From NCBI GenBank assembly GCA_913009685.1, contig CAJVXP010000016.1:1-49322 (forward strand): 49,322 nt of DNA, written 5' to 3'. A program made the position numbers and the translations under genes. Shown here piece by piece: positions 41,834 through 49,322 of the stretch (positions within the stretch are counted from its first letter, which is position 1; every line of letters starts with the position of its first letter). This DNA comes from an uncultured Bacteroidota bacterium. Its GTDB lineage: Bacteria; Bacteroidota; Bacteroidia; Bacteroidales; F082. The notes under the pieces are model-generated. The model saw nothing but the letters and a program-made list of their open reading frames with translations. It made no database searches and was not told where the DNA came from.

Positions 41834-42718
41834 TTAGAAATACAGCTTATGTTTATTCATGTCAAGATAGCGGTTCACGGCAAAGAAAGTGGAAAATCCG
41901 GTTACCGCCATGCCGAGCAGAATCACAAAAATATAAACCACGCCAATGAGTCGGAAGCTTTCGATGACCGTTAGTTCGGGAAGATTTTCTCGTACAACAA
42001 CCAATACGGCTGTCAACAGCGCCAAAGCAATGAACGCACTGTACACCCCCTGCAACATGCCTTTCCATACAAACGGACGACGAATAAATCCACGGGTAGC
42101 CCCAACCAACTGCATACTCTTTATGACAAATCTTTTGGAATAAATGGTAAGTCGGGTACTGTTATTCATAAGAGCAATGGCTATCATCAGTAAAACACCA
42201 CTCAACACCAACAAAACAAGTGTGATTTTATTCAGGTTCCTGTCAATCTCCTGCACCAGTGATTTCTGATAATAAACCTCTTTGACAAAAGGTTTTGCCA
42301 ACATCTGTTTTTCAATTTTCGAGATACTGTCGTTGTTGGCCCAGGCAGCATTGAACCGTACATCTATGGAGGGAAGCAACGGATTATCCCCTTTCCCGAA
42401 AAAATTGACAAAATTGTTTCCGAGGCTTTTTTTCAGCCGGTTAAGTGCTTCTTTTTTTGTAATATACTCGGTGGTTTTGACGTAATCGCGTGTGTCGAGA
42501 TGCTTTTGTAAACGAATTACCTCGGCTTCTTTTACCCCTGGTTTTATAATGATTTCAAAACCAATATTTTCCTTTATGTAATTGGACAATGTTTTGGCAT
42601 GAACAATCAGCAGACCTAAAAATCCCAGAGTAAACAACACAAGCGTAATGCTTATGAGTGATGTAAAATACGCAGTGTTAACACGCTTTTTATAATATTG
42701 TTCTTCCTTTGCTGCCAT
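41834..42718 (-). CDS. ftsX: Cell division permease-like protein FtsX
   Basis: A 294-residue protein with four membrane helices and a large periplasmic loop between helices one and two, as in FtsX. It begins with a short cytoplasmic segment (YYKKRVNTAYFTSLISI) and has a FtsX-type C-terminal region, including SMQLVGATRGFIRRPF. With FtsE it controls peptidoglycan hydrolases at the septum. No ftsE is adjacent, which is normal in Bacteroidota. Confidence 0.92.
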   Translation of the reverse strand: MAAKEEQYYKKRVNTAYFTSLISITLVLFTLGFLGLLIVHAKTLSNYIKENIGFEIIIKPGVKEAEVIRLQKHLDTRDYVKTTEYITKKEALNRLKKSLGNNFVNFFGKGDNPLLPSIDVRFNAAWANNDSISKIEKQMLAKPFVKEVYYQKSLVQEIDRNLNKITLVLLVLSGVLLMIAIALMNNSTRLTIYSKRFVIKSMQLVGATRGFIRRPFVWKGMLQGVYSAFIALALLTAVLVVVRENLPELTVIESFRLIGVVYIFVILLGMAVTGFSTFFAVNRYLDMNKHKLYF

Positions 42719-42823
42719 ACGACCGGGCTAAATTAGCAATTTCCAAAGAACAGGCAAGCGAAGAAAGGGAAGAAAATGAGGAATTTTAAAGCTATTTAAC
42801 AGGAATTTTTCGTTTTTTTTAGA

Positions 42824-42831
42824 TATTTTTG
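42824..42831 (+). promoter_or_regulatory. -7 box of the lipoprotein gene pair
   Basis: TATTTTTG, 36 nt before the ATG at 42868. Confidence 0.5.
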
Positions 42832-42867
42832 TGGCTTATTTTTTAAACTCACTTAAACCAAAACGAT

Positions 42868-43530
42868 ATGAGAAAATATCTGATAAAATTGGCCCGGATT
42901 ATGGTTTTCATCCTGCTTGCCGGGATTACCTTCGGAGGGCTTTCTTCCTGCCAAAGCAATAAAAAACTGGCCAAAAAACAAGCAGAAGCTGCCTATAACA
43001 TCAAAGTACAGCAAGCTAAAAAAGACCTGATTGCAATGTTAAACGGAACTACCGACTGGACTATGGACGAACAGTTTAAACGTTTGGATACCATCAAATC
43101 ATACAACATTGATGACCAGCAGGTAAAAGACTTAATCGTGAAAGTTGAAGACAAACTAACCACCGAAAAGGCCGAAGCCGAACGAAAAGCAGAAGAGGAA
43201 CGACTAAGAAAAGAGGAAGCAGCGAAAAAGCAGGCTGAACTGGCAAAGTTTAACGTCATCAATGAAAGATTTGCCGGGATTGCCCATGCTGGTTCTTACG
43301 ATGAGGCTGACAAAGAGATTAGCCTGGCGCTCAATTTTTTTGCTACTCCGGATGTTCCGGTATTGATTATTATCGATCAGGTAGATGGCGTAAACGACTA
43401 TGACCGTCCCACCACGGCATTCCGTTTTTTGAATTACCTGAAAGATATAAAGTCCTATAACTTCGCTGTTGAATCTGTTAAAAGGAATACCGAAGGAAAA
43501 ATTACAGAATTAGAACTCATTAAAAAATAA
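42868..43530 (+). CDS. Lipoprotein with coiled-coil segment, unknown function
   Basis: A 220-residue lipoprotein with lipobox GLSSC (Cys28). Residues about 30-110 and 112-140 are helical; the second region is a charged coiled coil (KAEAERKAEEERLRKEEAAK). The C-terminal part, from FNVINERFAGIAHAGSYDEA to LNYLKDIKSYNFAV, is compact and mixed. I recognise no family. It is followed 5 nt later by a periplasmic-protein gene, so the two are probably one operon and may act together in the envelope. Confidence 0.75.
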   Translation: MRKYLIKLARIMVFILLAGITFGGLSSCQSNKKLAKKQAEAAYNIKVQQAKKDLIAMLNGTTDWTMDEQFKRLDTIKSYNIDDQQVKDLIVKVEDKLTTEKAEAERKAEEERLRKEEAAKKQAELAKFNVINERFAGIAHAGSYDEADKEISLALNFFATPDVPVLIIIDQVDGVNDYDRPTTAFRFLNYLKDIKSYNFAVESVKRNTEGKITELELIKK

Positions 43531-43535
43531 GCGCA

Positions 43536-44114
43536 ATGAAAAATATAACTTATTCTATCCTTTTTCTGTTAGGAATACTAATGGTATTACCGGCAGCGGC
43601 ACAAGAACCGCTTAACCCTCAGAGAAAACAAGCCGTGGACAGCCTGGCGCTGGAGAAAGTCCGCGACCTGAGTAAATATATCACCATCATCGGAAGTAAA
43701 GATACCCCCTGGAGCGAAGCCAACCGTGTTATCGACCGGGCCGAAGAGCTTTTTATGCAGGGTTCCGAAATTGGCGTTTCCTCATTACTCAGACCTCAGA
43801 TTGCCTACTACGGTGTCCGTAAATATTTTGAGAGACTTATGCGCCTTAATTACAGCAAAGTCGAAATTCAATGGTATAAAATTGATTATGTAAGCGACCT
43901 GCAACGTCAGCCGGATGGGACTTATGTGGGCGTTATCACCGTATTTCAGAAGTTTAAAGGCTATAATAAAGAGGGTCGTCTTGTTTATCAGGATACCACT
44001 AAAAAAGACATTACTGTTTACGTAAAACGGAAAGAAACGCAAATCGGCGGACGTCTCGTTGGTTTTTGGGATGTTTTGCTCGGCGACATGCGCGTGAAAG
44101 AAACGCAAAAATAA
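43536..44114 (+). CDS. Periplasmic protein of unknown function
   Basis: A 192-residue protein with a signal peptide ending PAAAQ. The mature part is compact: helices around ANRVIDRAEELFM and QIAYYGVRKYFERLMRL, then strands KVEIQWYKIDYVSDL, GTYVGVITVFQKF and KKDITVYVKR. This helix-then-sheet order resembles NTF2-like folds, but the resemblance is only by eye. It is encoded just after the coiled-coil lipoprotein, and a terminator ends the pair. Confidence 0.75.
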   Translation: MKNITYSILFLLGILMVLPAAAQEPLNPQRKQAVDSLALEKVRDLSKYITIIGSKDTPWSEANRVIDRAEELFMQGSEIGVSSLLRPQIAYYGVRKYFERLMRLNYSKVEIQWYKIDYVSDLQRQPDGTYVGVITVFQKFKGYNKEGRLVYQDTTKKDITVYVKRKETQIGGRLVGFWDVLLGDMRVKETQK

Positions 44115-44155
44115 GTGCCTGGTTTGAGGACAGGCAGGCAAACAATTAATGGTAT

Positions 44156-44186
44156 AACGCTGTTCTTTCCGGAACGGCGTTTTTTA
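44156..44186. terminator. Terminator between the periplasmic-protein gene and pth
   Basis: ACGCTGTTC (44157-44165) pairs with GAACGGCGT (44172-44180), one wobble pair, with T run after it on the plus strand. It overlaps the end of pth and probably serves both genes. Confidence 0.75.
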
Positions 44187-44747
44187 TTTGTTGTTGTAGA
44201 GATTCATAGTACGATCGGTACCCAGTGTTGTAAAACTTTTAATTATCTCAACCGCCTTTTCCACCCGCGGTATAAGCAGGTCGGTTTCGCTGTGCGACCA
44301 CTGTCCTAACACATAATCAACCTGGTAACCTTTGGGAAAATCATTTCCAATACCCACGCGAAGACGCGGAAAAACATTGGTACCAAGTTTTTCAATAATA
44401 TCGGTAAGACCATTATGACCTGCATCGCCGCCCTGTTTTTTCAAACGTAACGTTCCCAATGACAGAGCTATGTCGTCAAGCACCACGAGAAGTTTGTTCA
44501 GCGGGATTTTTTCTTTTGTAAGCCAGTATTTTACTGCTTTACCACTGAGATTCATATAGGTAGTGGGTTTGATAACAACCAGGGTACGCCCCTTAAACTT
44601 AATCCGGGCAACAGATGCAAGACGTTCGGTCTCAAATTTACCTTTGAGGTCTCCGGCAAGGGCATCCGCCACCACAAAACCAATGTTGTGACGGGTATTG
44701 GCATACTCTGCACCGATATTACCGAGACATGCAATTAGATATTTCAT
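44184..44747 (-). CDS. pth: Peptidyl-tRNA hydrolase
   Basis: A 187-residue Pth that frees tRNA from dropped-off peptidyl-tRNA. The catalytic His20 is in NTRHNIGF, and TYMNLSGKAV, VVLDDIALSLG and GGDAGHNGLTDI are the other conserved blocks. It lies after rplY and prs but has its own -7 box inside the rplY terminator. Confidence 0.97.
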   Translation of the reverse strand: MKYLIACLGNIGAEYANTRHNIGFVVADALAGDLKGKFETERLASVARIKFKGRTLVVIKPTTYMNLSGKAVKYWLTKEKIPLNKLLVVLDDIALSLGTLRLKKQGGDAGHNGLTDIIEKLGTNVFPRLRVGIGNDFPKGYQVDYVLGQWSHSETDLLIPRVEKAVEIIKSFTTLGTDRTMNLYNNK

Positions 44748-44773
44748 TTAGCTGATTATTTGCCTTATCCGGA

Positions 44774-44781
44774 CAAAAATA
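44774..44781 (-). promoter_or_regulatory. -7 box of pth, overlapping the rplY terminator
   Basis: TATTTTTG on the minus strand, formed by the T tract that follows the rplY terminator hairpin; 26 nt before the pth ATG. Confidence 0.55.
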
Positions 44782-44812
44782 AAGGGATAAAGTTTACGCC
44801 TTATCCCTTTAT
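44779..44812 (-). terminator. Terminator after rplY
   Basis: ATAAAGGGATAA (44779-44790) pairs perfectly with TTATCCCTTTAT (44801-44812); a T tract follows on the minus strand. Confidence 0.8.
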
Positions 44813-44830
44813 GAAAAAATTTTCAAATTA

Positions 44831-45448
44831 TTATTCTTCGGAAGCGGCTTCGGTTTCTCCTTCTTCACCTCCTTCACCTTCGGCGGCAAGTTCTTCTTCA
44901 GAAACACCACGGGCAGCTTTCACGCTCACCACAACAGCGTTGGCGGGATCAAGGAATTGAAGCTTCTCACCGGGGACTTCTTTCACCTTTATGGCATTTC
45001 CAATATCCAGACCGGAGATGTCGAGGACAACATGTTCGGGCATGTCTTCTACCAAACCTTTCATCCGGAGTTTGCGTAATTTAAGCTGTAATCTTCCCCC
45101 TTTGATAACGCCGGGGGCTGTTCCTTCCAATTGAACAGGAATAGCAAGTGTAACAGCTTTTCCGGGAACAAGTTCCAGGAAATCGGCATGTAAAACGATA
45201 TCGGTTACCGGATGGTATTGAATATCCTGCAAAATCGTTTCGAAGGTCTTCCCATCCAACTCAATTTTAATAATAAATATTTCCGGGGTAAAGATGATTT
45301 TCTTAAAATCTTTCTGGTCTAAGCTAAAATGTTTCTGCTCTTTACCACCATAGATTACACAGGGGACTCTTCCCTCTTTTCTTTGCTTTTTAGCATCTTT
45401 TTTCCCTACGTTCTCACGGAGAGAACCGCTCAATGATACTGTTTTCAT
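44831..45448 (-). CDS. rplY: Ribosomal protein bL25 (general stress protein Ctc type)
   Basis: A 205-residue long-form bL25. The 5S rRNA-binding N-terminal domain (VGKKDAKKQRKEGRVPCVIY, QDIQYHPVTDIVLHADF) is followed by the TL5/Ctc C-terminal domain (VPVQLEGTAPGV-like, MPEHVVLDISGLDIG) and an acidic tail rich in Glu and Gly. It lies 18 nt after prs, the conserved prs-ctc order. Confidence 0.96.
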   Translation of the reverse strand: MKTVSLSGSLRENVGKKDAKKQRKEGRVPCVIYGGKEQKHFSLDQKDFKKIIFTPEIFIIKIELDGKTFETILQDIQYHPVTDIVLHADFLELVPGKAVTLAIPVQLEGTAPGVIKGGRLQLKLRKLRMKGLVEDMPEHVVLDISGLDIGNAIKVKEVPGEKLQFLDPANAVVVSVKAARGVSEEELAAEGEGGEEGETEAASEE

Positions 45449-45466
45449 GATATAAAATTTAATTAT

Positions 45467-46417
45467 TTATTTAACACCACTCCCCAGATTAAACAGGGAG
45501 CTAATAGATTCGTAATTTTCAACACGTTTAATAACTTCGGCAAAAAGAGTAGCTGTTGTAAGCACTTTTACCTTATCGAAACCTTCTTTTTCAGGAATGG
45601 TGTCTGTAACAATAATTTCGGTAAAGGGCGAATCGGCAAGCAGCTGTTTGGCATTTCCAGAAAAAATGGCATGTGTGGCTATGGCACGTACACTGTTGGC
45701 GCCTTTTTCCATAATTAATTTACCAGCCTTGGTTATGGTTCCGGCAGTATCAATGATATCATCTACTAAAACCACATCTTTTCCTTCAACATCCCCGATG
45801 AGCTGCATGTTTTCAACCACATTGGGTTGGGTACGCTGTTTATAGCAAATGGCAAAGCCGGTGTTCAGCCCTTTGGCGTATGAAGCAGCCCGGCGTGTTC
45901 CTCCCGTGTCGGGCGAAGCCATCATCAGATTGGGTAAATTCAGGCTTTTCAAATAAGGATAAAAAATAACCGATGCATATAAATGATCCACCGGAATATC
46001 AAAAAACCCCTGAATCTGGTCGGCATGCAAATCAATGGTTATCAGCCTGTCGATGCCGGTCGTGGTTAACAGATTGGTGATCAGTTTTGAGCCAATAGAA
46101 ACCCGGGGTTTGTCTTTTCTGTCCTGACGGGCATAACCGAAATAGGGAATTACCGCCACAATTTTCCTGGCAGAAGCTCTTTTGGCAGCATCAATCATCA
46201 TAAGCAATTCCATAATATTATCGGCCGGCGGAAAAGTTGACTGGACAATAAAAACATCCCGACCGCGAATATTCTCCTCGAAAGAGGTTTGAAATTCGCC
46301 ATCGGAAAAGTTGATGACTTCCGATTTCCCCATTTGGGTTTTGTAAGCTTCGGCTATCTTTTCCGCAAGGTAACGGCTTTGCCGACCGGAAAAAATTTTA
46401 ACTAATGGCTCCTGCAT
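45467..46417 (-). CDS. prs: Ribose-phosphate pyrophosphokinase
   Basis: A 316-residue PRPP synthase, making PRPP from ribose 5-phosphate and ATP for nucleotide, His and Trp synthesis. Motifs: FSDGEFQTSF, PYFGYARQDRKDKPR (ATP loop), DLHADQIQGFF, MASPDTGGTRRA, and the PRPP loop VVLVDDIIDTAGT. Upstream -7 box is perfect. It leads the prs-rplY operon. Confidence 0.98.
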   Translation of the reverse strand: MQEPLVKIFSGRQSRYLAEKIAEAYKTQMGKSEVINFSDGEFQTSFEENIRGRDVFIVQSTFPPADNIMELLMMIDAAKRASARKIVAVIPYFGYARQDRKDKPRVSIGSKLITNLLTTTGIDRLITIDLHADQIQGFFDIPVDHLYASVIFYPYLKSLNLPNLMMASPDTGGTRRAASYAKGLNTGFAICYKQRTQPNVVENMQLIGDVEGKDVVLVDDIIDTAGTITKAGKLIMEKGANSVRAIATHAIFSGNAKQLLADSPFTEIIVTDTIPEKEGFDKVKVLTTATLFAEVIKRVENYESISSLFNLGSGVK

Positions 46418-46446
46418 GATGTGTTGAATGATTGAAAATTGCGGTG

Positions 46447-46454
46447 CAAAAATA
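46447..46454 (-). promoter_or_regulatory. -7 box of prs-rplY
   Basis: TATTTTTG on the minus strand, 29 nt before the prs ATG. Confidence 0.55.
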
Positions 46455-46658
46455 ATACAAAAACCGATGTAAAACAGGCACTCATTTATTTTTCAAAATA
46501 TTTTCAGCGCATTATTTTACAGACAGTTACAAAAACACGTTCTCTGTCGATTTGTTTGAGTAACATTCTGTTGTCTTTTAATGTGTGTGTAGTCTCGTGA
46601 AATTCAAATTAAGCACAAAGCCAAAAATCCGGACGCAACACCTCTTCTGCCAGCCACA

Positions 46659-47720
46659 CTATTGTTTCAGCACCACTTTCATATACACCGGATTATGGTC
46701 GCTGTCAGCAAAGTTTAAATCGATGGTTTTTACCCTCAGCAGCTTAACATTCGGAGAAAGAATAAAATAATCGATGGTGGTTGTGCCATTCTCGCCTCTG
46801 ACAAACGATTTGTAATTCTGGCGATTTGAAGGCGCCGTGGGGTCATAAGCCCATTTCCATGTTGAGGAAAAAGTCTTATCGCTCATTTGTACCTTTGTGG
46901 AAACAAAACGGTTACCATCAAATTTCCCCTCCGGCTTGAAGTCGGGCGGGTTAGCGTTCCAGTCGCCGCCGGCAATAACATAATTTCCTTTTGCATACTC
47001 TTCTAACATTTTTTTCTTCAGAACATTCAGCTCCTTCATCCGCAGCAGACTGTCGTAAATATAAGCCGAATTGTGCGTGTTCATAATCACCAAATCCTTG
47101 CCGTTAGCCAAAGGGAAACGTGTGAGGATAAAACAACGGTCCAGCAAAAACAACTTTTTTGGCCAGGATGCAATGAGCGGATATGCATACCGGGTTGCTT
47201 CATCATACGGATAATTGGTGAACGTCATCAAGCCGCCTTTCACCGCTCCCAACGGATCATACCAGGGGACGGGAACAAAAGGACATTTATAATTGAAAGC
47301 AAAGATAGCATGACTGCCTTTTTTGGCTTTGGAAATTGCCTTTACCTCATTAAAATCATACGAGCGATGCGAATGCACATCCACTTCCTGAATGAACCAA
47401 AAATCAATTGAATCGTGGGAAGTAACGAAATGCTCTATCCCGCTCAGGTATTTTTCAACCATTTTTTTCGATGGGCGTACTTTTGTCCCGCCATCATAAA
47501 AGAAATCCATCTCCGCGCCAAGACCTGCATACCCAATGTTCCAGGTCATTAAGTTAAAGGTATCTTTGTCCAATGGCTCAATGGTTGAGTTACTTTCACC
47601 CATAAGGTTAATCACCTTGGCGGGACGATAATCGGTAATAGAAATATAAGCCAGGAACCCAACAAACAGGATAACTATGGTTAAAAGGATGTAAAGAAGA
47701 ATTTTGAAAAACTTTTTCAT
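46659..47720 (-). CDS. Membrane-anchored endonuclease/exonuclease/phosphatase-fold protein
   Basis: A 353-residue protein with one N-terminal helix (FKILLYILLTIVILFVGFLA) and a periplasmic EEP domain: LMTWNIGYAGLG, WFIQEVDVHS, VIMNTHNSAYIY, VIAGGDWNANPP, TIDYFILS and ADSDHNPVYM carry the active-site Asn, Glu, His, Asp-Asn, Asp and His. It should be an active metal-dependent hydrolase of phosphoesters. Unlike the exported EEP protein at 7113-8396, it has no T9SS domain and stays anchored in the inner membrane. Confidence 0.9.
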   Translation of the reverse strand: MKKFFKILLYILLTIVILFVGFLAYISITDYRPAKVINLMGESNSTIEPLDKDTFNLMTWNIGYAGLGAEMDFFYDGGTKVRPSKKMVEKYLSGIEHFVTSHDSIDFWFIQEVDVHSHRSYDFNEVKAISKAKKGSHAIFAFNYKCPFVPVPWYDPLGAVKGGLMTFTNYPYDEATRYAYPLIASWPKKLFLLDRCFILTRFPLANGKDLVIMNTHNSAYIYDSLLRMKELNVLKKKMLEEYAKGNYVIAGGDWNANPPDFKPEGKFDGNRFVSTKVQMSDKTFSSTWKWAYDPTAPSNRQNYKSFVRGENGTTTIDYFILSPNVKLLRVKTIDLNFADSDHNPVYMKVVLKQ

Positions 47721-47755
47721 AATGGTAAAATTTTGTCCAAATTACAAAAAAAATA

Positions 47756-48601
47756 TTATACCAGCGGAACTTCTTCCCAACTTCCCTCACGGAAAAATAC
47801 TACTGCTTTTATTCCGATTTCAACCAGCCTTTCTTCGGCATGGTCCATAAGCATATTTAACTCTTCGGGAAGGTGTGCATCGGAAGAGATTAAAACCGGT
47901 ATCTGCATCGTTTTGACTTGTTTCAGCGTTTCATCATCAGGAAACAGCCGGTCTGAACGTTTTTTATACAGGCCGCGTGTATTCACTTCCATCACCAAAT
48001 CTTTTTCCCTGACAAGCTCTAACGACTCGTTTACCAGCCTGCGATACCATTTCTCGTCCTCGCTGAAATAACGGCCGGCATTATGCATTTTAATTTTATC
48101 CAAATGACCTACAATCTCAAACTGCTGGGTTTCTATCATTTGGTTGATTTGAAAATAGTAGGTTTTGACAGCCTTTTTTATATCGTTACCGAAATATTTC
48201 CGCAGGCCGTCATCATATTTTTCTCTTTCCGGGCCATCGATAAACCAAAGGTCATCGCTCTGTTCCGGACGAACCAGATGTACCGATCCAATGGCATAAT
48301 CGAGATGTAACTTATCCCGCCATGAGTCAAAATCATCAGACAATCCGGGAATAAAATCAAATTCCAAAGCCCGGTAAAGAGTTATCTGTCCGTGATATTG
48401 TTCTTTCAACCGTGCGGTTTCGCGCACATAGGCATCGGTATTTTCCGGTTTTAACGAAAAAGTGGTGGGAAACGGCAAGGGCGAGTGTTCGGTAAAACCC
48501 ATGGCCCGGAATTTCAGCTCCAGTGCTTTTTTGACATAAGCTTCGGGCTCGGCTTTGCCATCCGAAAAGGTGCTATGTTGATGCAGGTTGTAGTCTATCA
48601 T
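47756..48601 (-). CDS. PHP-domain phosphatase, histidinol-phosphatase (HisJ) type
   Basis: A 281-residue PHP-fold metal phosphatase. Metal-binding motifs: NLHQHSTFSDG (His7, His9), GFTEHSP, LEFDF, IGSVH, GHLDKIK and SSDAH. HisJ-type members complete histidine synthesis by cleaving histidinol phosphate; others are general sugar phosphatases. No his genes lie nearby, so the substrate is uncertain. It is followed 35 nt later by the anchored EEP gene. Confidence 0.88.
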   Translation of the reverse strand: MIDYNLHQHSTFSDGKAEPEAYVKKALELKFRAMGFTEHSPLPFPTTFSLKPENTDAYVRETARLKEQYHGQITLYRALEFDFIPGLSDDFDSWRDKLHLDYAIGSVHLVRPEQSDDLWFIDGPEREKYDDGLRKYFGNDIKKAVKTYYFQINQMIETQQFEIVGHLDKIKMHNAGRYFSEDEKWYRRLVNESLELVREKDLVMEVNTRGLYKKRSDRLFPDDETLKQVKTMQIPVLISSDAHLPEELNMLMDHAEERLVEIGIKAVVFFREGSWEEVPLV

Positions 48602-48885
48602 CTGTTTATCGGCTGTTTTGTTTTCCGGAAAGTTTCGCTCTCCGGTTTGGTTGCGAAGGTAACGGTTTTTGAAGGAATATCAACCTGATGGGCATACCGG
48701 CCACCTCAAATCGCAAGACGGGACTTTTACCTTCCTTTCCTTTTTTAAACAAGCCTGTCTTTGCGCGGCTGAAGAGCAGATTTGTAATGTAACTGCCATC
48801 CCAATAAGTTTTTATAAAGGGTCTATGTTGTTTATAGCGGGTATATCAGGATGTCTTGGTGCCGTGTAAAGTAAAAAAGTCAATA

Positions 48886-49104
48886 AATCCCAAATAACAA
48901 AGAGGCAAATAACAAATAAATCTCAATATTCAATGTCAAATTATTTAAATTTTAGCATGAATAAAAATACATATAACTGTAATTCAAAGCGTAAAGAAGG
49001 TTTATGATACATACATTTATGATTCTCATCTTCATACGGTTTCGGTTATTGATTTTTGATGCATTGGTGATTATTTGGTTTTTATGGATTGTTATTTGTT
49101 ATTT
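48886..49104. repeat. Inverted CAAATAACAAATAA repeats
   Basis: CAAATAACAA-like units at 48891-48900 and 48906-48919 face their complement TTATTTGTTATTT at 49092-49104, enclosing about 170 bp. AT-rich, non-coding, possibly a MITE-like palindrome. Confidence 0.45.
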
Positions 49105-49269
49105 CAGGGGGGTTCTAATAATTACTTCGCATCAAGATTTTCAGAGTTTTTTATAGACGATGAAAATTTTTGATGCACTATCGGGATAATGCAATAAAAT
49201 TTGAAGAAGTATATGAAAAACTCTGGAAACCCTACGGGAACAAATGAGATAAACAATCTGACATCGTTA

Positions 49270-49307
49270 AAATTTTTCTCAATAGCTACGGCTATTCAGA
49301 AAAATTT
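49270..49307. repeat. Strong 17-bp hairpin at the window end
   Basis: AAATTTTTCTCAATAGC (49270-49286) pairs with GCTATTCAGAAAAATTT (49291-49307) around a TACG loop, with one C-C mismatch. The form could be an insertion-sequence end or REP-like unit. Confidence 0.5.
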
Positions 49308-49322
49308 ATGCCTTGCATCTTG

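Larger units (their letters stand above)
48602..49322. other. 721-bp terminal region, non-coding, with inverted repeats
   Basis: No convincing gene. On the minus strand a frame is open from 48845 to the stop at 48606 with protein-like content (TYWDGSYITNLLFSRAKTG, SPVLRFEVAGMPIRL) but no ATG near its start. AT-rich repeats begin at 48886, and hairpins occur at 49129-49176 and 49270-49307. It may be decayed mobile DNA continuing past the window edge. Confidence 0.5.

Overview
The window is a chromosomal segment of a Bacteroidota bacterium, most like the free-living Bacteroidales/Marinilabiliales-type lineages; the genus cannot be read from it. Three things support this. Two secreted proteins end in type IX secretion (T9SS) C-terminal sorting domains and a PorW/SprE-type T9SS lipoprotein is encoded. 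At least nineteen genes have the Bacteroidota -7 promoter box TAnnTTTG just upstream. Families typical of the phylum recur (DUF3109, bactofilin next to AtpZ, Reg_prop lipoprotein, EF-G2-like paralog, POTRA-less Omp85). Most genes are ordinary core genes. No tRNA, rRNA, CRISPR array, prophage or intact insertion sequence was found.

Layout. 1-2009: two minus-strand cell-surface genes, one partial at the window edge and one a ten-repeat T9SS cargo. 2010-2825: long spacer with a 175-bp palindromic MITE-like element. 2826-8843: an EF-G paralog with a changed catalytic motif, an AsmA-like anchored protein, a T9SS-exported EEP-fold nuclease/phosphatase and a small membrane protein. 8983-10483: a glutamine synthetase broken by a stop codon and a 2-nt deletion. 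10603-15653: patatin phospholipase, DUF3109, ferritin, a zinc-ribbon membrane protein, a seven-bladed propeller lipoprotein coupled to uridine kinase, and methylmalonyl-CoA epimerase. 15735-18015: the p-aminobenzoate genes, pabB-pabC on the minus strand and pabA divergent. 18248-25130: class II aldolase, rbfA, methyltransferase, cytidylate-kinase-like protein, a 25-residue-repeat protein, class II FBP aldolase, a flippase-like membrane protein, Hsp20 and a TetR regulator.

25474-33345: leuS, a LOG-family protein, and a four-gene minus-strand run M23 peptidase - dxr - rseP - HAD protein. 33505-37651: porW, bactofilin, atpZ, an AtpI-like protein and a small anchored protein, without the F-type ATPase structural genes that would normally follow. 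37844-48601: greA, HIT protein, Omp85 barrel, comF, ftsX, a lipoprotein/periplasmic pair of unknown function, pth, rplY-prs, a membrane-anchored EEP protein and a PHP phosphatase. 48602-49322: non-coding DNA rich in inverted repeats.

No clearly new multi-gene system is visible. The most rewarding points are: the EF-G paralog lacking the GTPase histidine; the hsp20 upstream region, with a sigma-54-like promoter, a palindrome and a strong Shine-Dalgarno sequence; the porW-bactofilin-AtpZ cluster detached from atpB; the 25-residue-repeat protein; the uncharacterised lipoprotein/periplasmic pair; the damaged glutamine synthetase; the two nested-palindrome elements; and -7 boxes so close to start codons that leaderless transcription is likely.
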